A stretch of DNA of 64,000 nucleotides from the NCBI RefSeq assembly GCF_014839805.1, contig NC_051141.1, positions 15,570,777 to 15,634,776 of the forward strand. Direction: 5' to 3'. Below the pieces are notes generated by a model that had not been told where the DNA came from, made no database searches, and was given only the letters and a program-made list of their open reading frames with translations. Positions 12,701 to 20,467 of this stretch are shown here, piece by piece (within the stretch, counting starts at the first letter, position 1; every line of letters begins with the position of its first letter). The DNA comes from Manduca sexta. Lineage: Eukaryota > Arthropoda > Insecta > Lepidoptera > Sphingidae. The position numbers and the translations under genes were made by a program.

Positions 12701-15700
12701 TATGAACGTATCTCACGTTCTGGTTCATTTCAATAACTATATTGTAACACTATATTATATGAACGTATCTCACGTTCTGGTTCATTTCAATAACTATATT
12801 GTAACACTATATTATATGAACGTATCTCACGTTCTGGTTCATTTCAATAACTATACTGTAACACTATATTATATGAACGTATCTCACGTTCTGGTTCATC
12901 CAGACTTGCTTCATGGTGGTCTCGTAGTTGTGTATGAGCGCGCGCGTGGCGGTGTACTTGCGCATGATGTCGCCGGCGGCGGGCAGCGCGCGCAGCACCT
13001 CGTGCGCACACACCGCCTCCACCACCTCGCGCATGTTGTGCAGCAGGCACCGCGACCACTTGATACGACCTGCGCGACGTGCATACGTAATAGCGACGAT
13101 AGCCCAGTTGGTTGTGGAACGGACTGCCGAGACGAATGTCCGCAGGTTCAAATCCCAAAGGCACACATCTCTGACTTTTCTAAAAAAATATGTGCGTATT
13201 CTTTGTAAATTATCGCTTGCTTTAACGGTGAAGGAAAACATCGTGAGGAAACCTGCATACCTGAGAAATTCTCTATAGGAATTTTCGAGGGTGTGTGATG
13301 TCTACTAATGCGCACTGGGCCAGCGTGGTGGACTAAGGCCTAATCCCTCTCAGTAGTAGAGGAGGCCCGTACCTAACAGTGGGACAGTATATAATACAGG
13401 GCTGATATTATATACACTACCTCGTGCTAGGTACTTTTTGTACATATTGTAAAAAAAACATCACGCGGCGCTCAAGTCGTTTGCTCGCTGTTATACAGAG
13501 CACGTAAATTTCTATAATTTCCTATTTAACTGTCAGATAATTTTTTTATTAGATAAATTTGCTGCACTCGAGTAGCTAGCTAGGACTTAACAATATTGGT
13601 AGATAATTTTGCTGCAGTCAAAGTATAGCTAGGACTTAGTATAGGTACATATTAGGCCGTCCATGCTGTAGGCTAATATATCTAGAGATATATTATATAT
13701 GCCTAATATAATATCACACATCAATAGTTACAAATCTGAATAAATACCTGTCTAAACTAATAAAAAAACAAAATATTCGATTACATGTATGTAACGGACA
13801 AAATTAAAAAAATCTGTAAAATTGATTTTGATAATTCTTTCATTAATAGGAAGATACATTACTCTACATATTTATTATTCCAAGAATGTGCGAAAACGCG
13901 GGCTAAGGTGCTAGTAAGACTATTATCAATGAACACTAACCGGCCACAGGCGAATAATTTCTCGGCAGAGGCGGGTCTTCCCGTTGCCGCTTGAACATTT
14001 TCATTATCTTGTCCACTTCCTTCTCGCTGTATTTCAAGACACGATCGTATTTCTCGCTCAGTTTTGTTATTTGGATCTTTTGGCTCACCTAAAAAGATAT
14101 AAGACAGATTAAAGCATTACAGAGCCTAATATTTCCTGACAAATAATTCACATCTCAAAAAATGAGAACTTCTAAATGAAATTTATTTCTCGGAATATTG
14201 AATTCTCTGCATTTTACAATAATGGAATAAACAATATTTCATGTTGAACATAAACGAGTGTGAAAACTGAAATGTATGAAAATATTTCAGTGCTGCAAGC
14301 ACGATGCAAAAGACTTCAACGAACTCTATGCAGCACACTTTAAAGTCTGAATAACTCTTTCAAACCTATGTTATCCTGGTAGATGCGAACCAGATCCGGT
14401 TAGATTGGACATCAACGCGCTCCTTATAGGAACGCGTTCTTCGTCATATTGGATATGAAATGTAAATATTTTGATTTTACCATTAAATAATGTTACTTTT
14501 ACCTCAGAAACCAAAAGAATAACTTAAATATGAAGAGAATTAGCAAAACGTATGTTTACGAATATTAAGTTGGAGTAGGTTAATAAAAATAAAAAACAAT
14601 TACCTTCTCAAATCTTGTCAAAAACTTAATGCCCTGCGGCGTTTCCCATACGCTAGCGAAATTCGCTTCGATAGTATTGCCAATCGATTCGCGCAGCGCG
14701 TTCGTCTTGGCTTCAAAAGCGTGATAGTCCTTATCGAAATCATTGTTTCTGTAGTCCAAGTAATCGTAGTTGCATGTCGTTACGGCCTTTTTCGCCTCTT
14801 CGAATGTGTGTACCGCATCTTCGAGATCTAGTTCGAGAAGTTTGGAATATGTTTTAATATTAATTTAATTACAAATATTCAAAATTCATTACAAAAAATA
14901 CTACCAATAAATTAAAACAAAATTTTAGGATAATAAGACATGGCATTTCATTCAGGATGATGAGCGCAGTGAAATACTAAACAATACTTAATAGTTCTAA
15001 GTGTTGGATGGTGTTTCTACTGTTTATGTGCAGTCGTATCGCTTACCATCAGGCGAACGGCAAGCTCGTCTCGTCATTCAAAGCAATAAAAAAAAATAGG
15101 ATTCCTTAGCGATTCGTCGATGTCCATGTACCAAAATTATTTTAAATACGCACAAACAATACTGCAATAAATAAACTTGCTTCCTCTTTGAAACACCCAC
15201 GAAATATTGCTCCTTTTTAAATTGTCCTAACGGATAAAGTAAAGCAAGAGAAAAAGTACATAAAAATTTTAACCTTCTCCGAGCAATAAGCCTTCCATCC
15301 TCTTCTCAAACAGGTGATTATAATCATCCATTAAATCAAACATCGATATGATTTTATTCAACCTCTTGCAAAAGGTATCGAATTTGCCAAACACGTAGTT
15401 CTCTGAGAAGCTAAATTGCTCTGTGTTTGGAAGAAACGGCTGATTTTTTACGAATACGTATGTTTCGCGATATGTTTTGTTCAAGTTAAGGCAGTGGATC
15501 AATTTGTCTCTGACCAATGTTCGTTCTTGAGTCCAAATCGTCTCTTTAAATCGGCACGTAATGTATTGCTTGCATGTTTCGATCATTTGATTTGTTATCT
15601 AAAATATTATAATGCTTATATAAGTACGTCTATGACTTTATGTAGTTATGTAATTTTTAAGGTAGCGCGCAGTTCAATGACTATAGGTTACTTTTGTTAA

Positions 15701-18700
15701 TTGGATATATCGATTGTAAAATTATTATATTGCAGTTTTGTGCCGAATTATTTCGATTAACACTTTAGTTATAAAAAAAATAATAGAGTCTTTAGAGACT
15801 ACGAATGGATAGTATTATAACACACATACATATACCCATACATCACGCCTTTATACTTGAACAGATAGGCAGAGGTGCAAACAGAGCACTCACTATTTGA
15901 TAACTATGTTCAGTTGTGCTAAAAAGCGAGCCTATCCTCATATCCGGCACAAATTCCAGACCCCGAGCTGATACGAAGCAGGAACACCCAATACCAATTT
16001 ACACAAACCGGGATTAGAAGCCAAGACATCAGATCAGCGCTCGTACCGCCTTCACAATACAACCGAAGAAGCCCGATATTATTAATATGGTATTACATGC
16101 ATGCATTTGTAGCATGCAGCAACTTACTTTAACCATTAAGGATGAAATCCTCTCGGAGGTATTGTAAAACTGGGACACGCTGTGTATGAGCCTAACTGTT
16201 TGCAAGAGGCTCAGTATGGAGTCCTTGATCTTGACAGGATCGTCTAGGTACAATGAATGGCAGCATTTCTCCATGGCCTGGATGAACTTCGCGTTGTCCT
16301 TCGCCTCATTGTAGCAAAATGTTATTTTGTGATCGGTGTCCCGCCATAATTTGATCACTTTCGAGTTTGCTATTTGTAAGCACGTCAGTGTCATTTGGAC
16401 TTCGCTGTCCTGCGATAAAGAATTTTGTGCTAAATGGGCGTCGTATGGAGAATGGATATTTGATTGATGACGACGCATTAAAAAAGGGTTTTAATGTCCA
16501 GACAGTAGAGTTCATTTTTATCCACAAGTCATCTTTGATGGCGCTTATATTACTATAAAAACTCATATAACTAGGATTGCACAATACGAATATTAAACTA
16601 TGACTATACAAAATACGCAAAATAAAACCTAAATCCTGCATTCATTTTTATTTTACGCAATTAACGACTGCGAACAATATATCAAATAGAAACTTGTGTA
16701 AAACAACATATAAAGTTGTTTTGTATAAATAACAAAAACAAGTACAAACTTGTAAATAAGAGACCAACTGTGAGAACTGAGCGCCGCGCTTCTTCCAATA
16801 CTCGAGCTCGTCCTGTGGCCCGCTGGAGTCCACCTCGCGACGTAACTGCTCGCTTTCACTAAGTATCTAAAATATTACATTAGAGATTGATTTTTTAAAT
16901 GCAAGAATGGCTTAAATTTACACATTGATTTTTACCAGGTTAATTTTTTTGCGAAATATAAGGTTAGAAGAGTATACAATTTAAACGATTGTGATAGTAA
17001 TTGTTCGACCTAAGATCCTTTTACATGGAATATTAACGCAGGTAACGCACTGGATTGTAGACGGTTATAATGTGCAATTAACATTGAAAGTTACATGGCA
17101 ACTTTTTATCAAATTTGATTTGATTAATAAGTTCATTGTTAGAAGTTACTGGCGGATTTATATTGGATTTTTATTTTATAATTACGAGGCTTATTTATTT
17201 ACAGCTTTGACAACTATGTTTGACAAACATGCCCTTGATTTTGTACAACATTCATCAGCTAAAACTACAGTCTACATTCATGCTCCGATGTCCACGTTCC
17301 GTGGTACATTACGTTACCTTCTACATCCAAGAGGCAGCGGTTAGCAGATCATTTGATATATCATTCATGAAATTATTAATGTTTATCAATTGCTAATAAA
17401 CCCGCACGAGACCACTAGACGTCCTGGTAAACCTACTATGACGACTGAAACTTTAGACTAAACTCTACCTAATAATGATGAGAAATTAGGGAAGATCTGT
17501 ATTCAAAAATATTAGTAAGAAGCCACTAAACCTATGTAATATAAAAAAGCATGGAGTGATGTTGATTTGAGCTCTGTTACGTCTTAAAGATCTTATTATG
17601 GTAATGAAGCACTTGCATTTAGAAAATAGTTGATTGTGAAATTTGGCGCTGATATTCTTAATAATTATTATGTCCCCCATTGAAATTACAAGAATTGCTG
17701 TTACTTAATTCTTACTCAAATAATAAATAGTTTTACTCTTTTTTTAGTTATTAAAACATGTCCCGTAACACTTAACAAGCTGAGAAAATGTTTGCTTACA
17801 TATTAAATAGTATTGACCTAAGGAATTTAGATACTTGCATTTTACTTCAGCCAGTACGTGAACTCTTATGTTAGCAACCACAGAATCTATAATTTTAATT
17901 ACATCAGTTTGTCCAAACTTTACGAATATCTAAGTAAGGTTTAAAACATTTTGGTTACCTCCATAACTTTCTTGATCCACTCGCTGACTCTGTCCTCGAG
18001 CATGGTGATCGTGTTGGCATTCTTGGCCATCTCCTTCAGTTGACAGTGGTCTTGGATGTCCGCCATAAGATGCTGCCCGTCTTCGAAGAGGTTCACTTGA
18101 TTGCACACATCTTCGCAAACTGATTCGCAAATAATATACTAACATTATGAATATATTTAAGTTATTGGATCAGCTTAATAAAAAATCTGGTAAATATTTG
18201 CATTATATTTTTGCAATGGAATGACAGACCGAGTCGCTTCGCTAGCAAAATGTGAATAAATAACACACATAAACAAACGTGGCACTAGACTGCATTCGTC
18301 ACACTGACAAAAGGTGTAAAACCAGGTGGTTAGGATAATACTATAACGATACTTTGTTAAACACTTTTATACAGTGTTACAAAGTAGCATTATAACTGAG
18401 CTCATGAACTTAGTTATATCATCCGTTTACGTAAAGTTTATGGTCTTATTTAACTTTACCTGACAATGGACAAAACAAAACACCCTGTGTAAGCCTACAT
18501 GACATTGTAAACTTCCAGCGAAAGTTTCAAGATAATTAGCGCTGCGTTTATAAACTCTATCTTCTTACGTTATACTCGTCTAACTTAAATACGATATGAA
18601 TCGGTTGGTTCGACTTCCAATTCGAAAAAACACTGTATGAGATTTATAATATTCCTTAACAAGAATTGAATTCTCCAAAGTGAATATGGCTTTTTAGTTA

Positions 18701-20467
18701 CAGATAAAATCTACAGTAATAGTTTTGCCACCTAAGAAATGTCCAAGGTTCTTTTTTTTGGTTTGCATGGCAATGTTGACCAGACGGTAAGCGCGAAGAT
18801 GACCACATAAAGTTTCAAATGGCGACAATTATCGCTTGCCATTCATCATGCTGGCTTACTAAGATGTTTCTTATCGCTACGGCGGAAAGATCTTGGATTA
18901 TAGGAAGGAGGGAACATATCGGTGACCCTAGGTTGGAGCAAGTGTTAGTAAAACTACCTTTCAAAGCGCTGCAGAAGGACCTCAGCCCGGGCAGCAGTTG
19001 GTTCTTGACGATGGGGAAGCGCGTCTCGTCCTCATCGCCGTCGCTGCTCGGGTGCGCCAGCGCGCTCATGTACACATGCTCCATCACGCGCTCAATCGCC
19101 GTCACCATGCCCACCTTCTCCGCGTTCAGGATACCGCAGAATCTTTGGAGTACAAATTATATGTTTTGCCAACACATGCACATGTAAAGTTAATTTGTTT
19201 TATTTTTATGGTACTTTTTAACGTGCGATATTGATATTCAGTGATTTGATGTCATTAGAAATAAATGTCAAACATTTTTACGTCCCAAGCGAACTTATTT
19301 TAAACCCGTTTTATTATTAAAAATAACACTGCCATACTTCCTTATATTAAAAGTTAACATGCATACATAATAAAACTAAGTGGTACATTCTTCTACTGCA
19401 ATAAGTATATTATATCACATAAACTTACAAATCTTTATGAAACCCCTCCTCAGGTAACTGCTTGCTGACATTTATCCGGAACATGTAAATACAGACGCCG
19501 GTGAACCTCACGTCCCAGCCGTCCGAGAGGAAGAGCTTCTTCTTCAATGTTATCTGCGGCGGCGGCTGTTTGCCTTGCCCTTGCTGGCGAGGCTTCGACG
19601 TCTCCGGCTGTGGGCGGGGTTCCACCTCCTCCACGTCTTGGTAATACCACAGCAACTTGTTCCTCATGTGAGGAAGGAACAGCTGGTTGATGTCATCCAA
19701 CTGCATGACAGTTTATTAAAGTTGGTTAGATTATCGTCTCCTGTGTCTGGACTGGGCATAGGCTCTGTGGGCTGATAGGGGTCTGCGTTTGATTATCAGA
19801 TTGTGCAATAATATTGTCAGGCTTTAGTATCTATAAGTAAATTTTGTCGACCCTTTACAGAGGTGGAATGATGGTAGATCGATGAAAGAAATCGTAATAA
19901 ATATCTCTATAAATGTGAAAAAATAACTCAAAACATTAAAACCGTCCTCTATAAATCTTTAAATTATGATAAGTTTTGTTGTGCTGATAAAAATCATATG
20001 ATACGAAAAAAAATATAGCCAGGTGAATAAAACATTTAAAATAAAATTCTATAATATTTTATATACTGAAATAGGTGAAAGCACTTCATCACTGTACCAT
20101 GTTTCCCTCGAACACGTGGTCCATAATGGCATGCCGCGGAAGCCCCGTGCCGTCTATCAGTAGCTGGAACGTGAACTCCAGCCGGGGGTCCATTTCCCCC
20201 CTTCTCGCCTTGCGCTCGCATTCTTCTCTTCTTTTCTACACACACATCGAGATCGTAAGCCAACACCATCATACAAGCATCATGAACACCAATCTCCTTC
20301 GATCATATTTCCAACAGGTAGGAAATGAGCAACAGTTCATTTTTTACATGTATAAATTCACCGATAATTGATATATCTATTGCTTAGAATCAAACCTGAA
20401 GAATATCCATAACATCTTCCTCCTCCTCCTCATCGCTGGAGCCTGGTTTTATTCCGTACACAAACAT
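3653..20467 (-). CDS. DNAH5/8-like: Axonemal dynein heavy chain, DNAH5/DNAH8 type, N-terminal part (gene span)
   Basis: Seventeen exons on the minus strand (20396-20467 down to 3653-3791) join with perfectly matching phases and GT-AG sites. They give about 1,022 residues; family members are about 4,600 residues, so only the tail is present. The translation follows the N-terminal tail (DHC_N1 region) of outer-arm gamma-type heavy chains from start to end. Marks include ELEYWKKR, NEAKDN, YNTSERISSL, FSENYVFGKFDTFCKRL, PPLPRNYSPVAGRIKW and VNEMRRYYSRKVV. In the family this tail carries the dimerisation and intermediate-chain/docking functions on the doublet microtubule of cilia and sperm flagella; the AAA+ motor lies off the left edge. 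DNAH5 and DNAH8 orthologues (Drosophila CG9492 and kl-3) cannot be separated from this part alone. The last exon ends in phase 1, so the gene continues. The 5' end is ambiguous (three candidate first exons). Confidence 0.93.
3980..4157. mobile_element. MITE-like element, copy 1
   Basis: About 180 bp bounded by GGGCCCTTATTCT at the left and the complement of GGAGCCTTATTCT at the right. A copy in the opposite orientation sits at 59098-59230 and shares the ends plus the inner 'gtaacgcggccgtgtcatgt' block. Non-coding. It lies in the intron between dynein exons 16 and 17. Confidence 0.6.
4785..4933 (-). CDS. DNAH5/8-like: Dynein heavy chain exon 16, Ser-rich linker
   Basis: 149 bases, phase 1 in, phase 0 out (TTATCAG|ATGAT, ATGCAG|GTCAGT). 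It starts with a Ser/Thr-rich, low-complexity linker (DHQSSSGAASTSNDSTSSGQ) followed by DWSAVWECFESPHRLL. The linker lies where vertebrate DNAH5 also has a variable Ser/Glu-rich insert. The reading frame used here differs from the longest open frame in this stretch. It is fixed by phase with exons 15 and 17. Confidence 0.85.
4934..8595. other. Dynein intron 15, no coding sequence recognised
   Basis: A 3.66-kb AT-rich intron between exons 15 and 16. I see no protein motif in it. Around 7760-8330 there is a more GC-balanced, repeat-like block (for example 'tatagtcgggttatattatagtcggg' near 7992) whose family I do not recognise. Confidence 0.5.
8596..8735 (-). CDS. DNAH5/8-like: Dynein heavy chain exon 15
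   Basis: 140 bases, phase 2 in, phase 1 out: NACVELNRKSLMVEEAVEEV, then LVKKAAQQIKPTEINPDFEF and LIAE. The SL.VEEAV.E(V/L)..L motif matches DNAH5 (SSLVEEAVNELV). Acceptor ATACAG|GAACGC, donor GAAG|GTAGGT. About 3.7 kb of intron follows before exon 16. Confidence 0.94.
9931..9985 (-). CDS. DNAH5/8-like: Dynein heavy chain microexon 14
   Basis: A 55-base exon: two bases, 17 codons (DTPWSVDEFMENVETGC), two bases. Acceptor TTCACAG|AAGAC, donor CG|GTAAGATT. The phases link exon 13 (…LP, plus Glu) and exon 15 (Arg, then NACVEL) exactly. It corresponds to the DNAH5 stretch 'PLTCEEF' before the next helix. No long open frame marks it; it was found by phase and homology. Confidence 0.88.
10085..10195 (-). 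mobile_element. RTE-type LINE 3' end fragment
   Basis: On the minus strand this reads RWMQAAFDRTVWKSLREAYV followed by Glu-Gln-Arg and an Asp run, the C-terminus of RTE-clade reverse transcriptase ORFs that is common in Lepidoptera. The plus strand shows the matching 'catcatcatcagcctcc' tail and 'aaagcggcctgcatccagcg'. It is 5'-truncated and sits in the intron between dynein exons 13 and 14. Related pieces are at 54180-54985 and 62995-63145. Confidence 0.75.
10355..10700 (+). repeat. Dispersed repeat (related to 32515-32770)
   Basis: Contains 'gatatattttatccgtccggatagcg' and a second, partial start near 10603 ('gatggtaggatacctgtatccgcccgg'). The same block appears at 32515-32770 ('ggtggtaggatgtattttatgtccgacc'). 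This looks like the 3' part of a non-LTR retrotransposon or a SINE derived from one. Non-coding here. The family name is not certain. Confidence 0.5.
11044..11317 (-). CDS. DNAH5/8-like: Dynein heavy chain exon 13 (PGL..WTS motif)
   Basis: 274 bases, phase 0 in, phase 1 out. Starts FLLEDYLRTVRRVKLEVRPL and contains LLPGLRSVCWTSDDWQLFID, then VHDIYSNRILYMLSGM and ITLP. The PGL..L.WTS..I..Y...........L..RV.D....RI pattern is conserved across axonemal heavy chains and closest in spacing to DNAH5/8. The exon is GC-rich, which produces several long spurious frames on the opposite strand. Confidence 0.95.
12039..12242 (-). CDS. DNAH5/8-like: Dynein heavy chain exon 12
   Basis: 68 codons, phase 0 at both ends (TTTCTCAG|TTATGG, CTGCAG|GTATGT). 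Contains LWDVDESLNNTLLKID, INVNLDYTIKLLIRESDCLV and MGVELPIVCYSLYAKKNYF. The (L/F)VN(F/L)D......RE...M..MG pattern is typical of DNAH5-type tails. Confidence 0.94.
12571..12899. repeat. 57-bp tandem array containing dynein exon 11 donor copies
   Basis: Almost perfect 57-bp units begin at 12588, 12645, 12702, 12759, 12816 and 12873, with a partial unit before them. Read on the minus strand, every unit carries the last 12 bases of exon 11 (codons MNQN) and the 5' splice site GTGAGA, then about 45 bases of intron. The last unit contains the real exon end at 12888. One substitution (ctatactg for ctatattg) marks the unit starting at 12816. Because 57 is divisible by three, the array makes a long spurious plus-strand open frame. 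Confidence 0.95.
12888..13069 (-). CDS. DNAH5/8-like: Dynein heavy chain exon 11 (GRIKWSR motif; repeat-flanked)
   Basis: 182 bases, phase 1 in, phase 0 out. Encodes GRIKWSRCLLHNMREVVEAV, then TATRALIHNYETTMKQVWMN, matching the family G.I.W.R.L...I and Y...A..L..FE...H..W helices. The coding strand is GC-rich compared with its flanks. The donor CAGAAC|GTGAGA is the last copy of a 57-bp tandem array in the following intron. The acceptor CGCGCAG|GTCGT has no clear pyrimidine tract and lies about 23 bases from a SINE. Confidence 0.95.
13093..13420 (+). mobile_element. tRNA-headed SINE, full length, plus orientation
   Basis: The head has a pol III A box (TAGCCCAGTTGG near 13100) and B box (GGTTCAAATCC at 13145-13155). 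Then comes the body 'acatcgtgaggaaacctgcatacctgagaa' and '...gtggactaaggcctaatccctctcag', ending near 'gggctgatattatata'. Copies of the same family are at 22975-23135 (+), 36545-36745, 44625-44880 and 50125-50390 (minus). Its head lies about 23 bp from the 3' splice site of dynein exon 11. Confidence 0.85.
13941..14088 (-). CDS. DNAH5/8-like: Dynein heavy chain exon 10 (PPLPRNYSPVAG motif)
   Basis: 148 bases, phase 0 in, phase 1 out: VSQKIQITKLSEKYDRVLKY, then KMFKRQREDPPLPRNYSPVA. The Y..Q..DPPL.RN.PPVAG motif is universal in this part of axonemal dynein heavy chains. Donor GCCG|GTTAGT. The G joins GT of exon 11 to make the conserved GRIKW. Confidence 0.96.
14604..14827 (-). CDS. DNAH5/8-like: Dynein heavy chain exon 9
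   Basis: 224 bases, phase 1 in, phase 0 out. Encodes LEDAVHTFEEAKKAVTTCNY, YLDYRNNDFDKDYHAFEAKT and a helix ending FLTRFEK. The 'YLD.R...FD.DY..F' pattern is the DNAH5 segment between the FGKF motif and the KFER helix. A LINE tail (about 15005-15098) sits in the preceding intron. Confidence 0.95.
15005..15098 (+). repeat. Non-LTR retrotransposon tail with poly(A)
   Basis: The sequence 'cgtatcgcttaccatcaggcgaacgg', then 'caagctcgtctcgtcattcaaagcaataaaaaaaa', is a common lepidopteran LINE 3' end. It lies in the intron between dynein exons 8 and 9. Confidence 0.65.
15274..15598 (-). CDS. DNAH5/8-like: Dynein heavy chain exon 8 (FSENYVFGKFDTF motif)
   Basis: 325 bases, phase 0 in, phase 1 out. 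It begins ITNQMIETCKQYIT and contains the signature FSENYVFGKFDTFCKRLNKI, followed by a helix ending MEGLLLGE. In the family this is the most diagnostic DHC_N1 motif (FDFSE.YIFGKF..F..RL.KI). Acceptor TTTTAG|ATAAC, donor GAAG|GTTAAA. The junction with the next exon restores Asp (LGE-DLEDAV). Confidence 0.96.
15825..16064 (-). mobile_element. tRNA-derived SINE, minus orientation (second family)
   Basis: On the minus strand it starts in a tRNA-like head (GGTTGTATTGTGAAGGCGG...), passes 'ggggtctggaatttgtgccggatatgagga' and ends in a tail near 15830. The same family is at 28925-29154 (minus), 32838-32995 (plus, 3' part) and 37010-37145 (plus). The head is truncated and the B box has decayed. It sits in the intron between dynein exons 7 and 8. 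Confidence 0.65.
16128..16409 (-). CDS. DNAH5/8-like: Dynein heavy chain exon 7 (NEAKDN / YNTSERI motifs)
   Basis: 94 codons, phase 0 in and out (acceptor TCGCAG|GACAGC, donor AAA|GTAAGT). Contains NSKVIKLWRDTDHKIT, NEAKDNAKFIQAMEKCCHSL and FYNTSERISSLMVK. This matches DHC_N1 closely and specifically resembles DNAH5/8 (NEAKDN followed by LEK.C.PLY). The start is fixed by the acceptor and by the family's SPDVKAVLAVL-like segment, seen here as DSEVQMTLTCLQ. Confidence 0.96.
16750..16866 (-). CDS. DNAH5/8-like: Dynein heavy chain exon 6 (ELEYWKKR motif)
   Basis: 39 codons, phase 0 at both ends: ILSESEQLRREVDSSGPQ, then DELEYWKKRGAQFSQL. The motif (G)P..ELEYWK.R..(F/L) is one of the most conserved in the axonemal dynein heavy chain tail, and the ESEQLR.E prefix is characteristic of the DNAH5/DNAH8 subgroup. 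Donor CAA|GTTTGT. Confidence 0.95.
17959..18119 (-). CDS. DNAH5/8-like: Dynein heavy chain exon 5
   Basis: 161 bases, phase 1 in, phase 0 out. It reads VCEDVCNQVNLFEDGQHLMA and onward to ITMLEDRVSEWIKKVMEV-type sequence before the donor GAG|GTAACC. The final helix (E..V.EWIKKV.E) corresponds to the DNAH5 segment just before the ESEQLRKE motif, which starts the next exon here. Confidence 0.88.
18958..19142 (-). CDS. DNAH5/8-like: Dynein heavy chain exon 4
   Basis: 185 bases, phase 2 in and phase 1 out. The junction with exon 3 gives HKDLFCGILNAEKVGMV, matching the family's FGxLD...GG turn. It continues AIERVMEHVYMSALAHP and ends QLLPGLRSFCSALK, matching the DNAH5-type FLxxLxxFxxxL helix. An Asp/Glu-rich loop (SSDGDEDE) lies in the middle. 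The acceptor AAAG|ATTC is weak in pyrimidines but fixed by the reading frame. Confidence 0.9.
19429..19700 (-). CDS. DNAH5/8-like: Dynein heavy chain exon 3, N-terminal domain with Pro/Gln-rich insert
   Basis: Starts LDDINQLFLPHMRNKLLWYY in phase 0 and ends HKD plus two bases. It contains the family pattern of a (W/F)YYQDVE strand, a variable loop, and then FTGVCIYMFRINVSK, the strand seen as GVCVFF-R in DNAH5. The loop is a Pro/Gln/Gly-rich low-complexity stretch of about 25 residues (PRPQPETSKPRQQGQGKQ) that looks lineage-specific. Acceptor ATGCAG|TTGG, donor TT|GTAAGT. Confidence 0.92.
20098..20235 (-). CDS. DNAH5/8-like: Dynein heavy chain exon 2
   Basis: 46 codons, phase 0 at both ends (acceptor TGTAG|AAAAG, donor ATG|GTACAG). 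It encodes KRREECERKARRGEMDPRLE, then a segment ending HVFEGNM. The helix followed by a GN(M)-type turn matches the start of the conserved part of DNAH5, whose family members also have a short N-terminal helix before the DINQLF-type segment. The next exon continues this without a break. Confidence 0.85.
20396..20467 (-). CDS. DNAH5/8-like: Dynein heavy chain candidate first exon (acidic N-terminus)
   Basis: Twenty-four codons starting MFVYGIKPGSS and carrying a DEEEEED acidic run end MDILQ at donor CAG|GTTTG, phase 0, joining exon 2 (KRREECERK). No AG acceptor lies upstream before an in-frame TAA nine bases before the ATG, so the ATG is the likely start. The start context is weak. This is the nearest of three candidate first exons and the best supported, because it is adjacent to and in frame with exon 2. 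Confidence 0.6.

Noticed and set aside
12571..12899. CRISPR-like array
   Set aside because: The units are contiguous without variable spacers, in a eukaryotic intron.
12588..13208. 206-codon plus-strand open frame with five repeats of the same 19 residues
   Set aside because: It is produced by the 57-bp tandem array (a multiple of three) running into the antisense of dynein exon 11 and a SINE. The minus strand holds the true coding exon.
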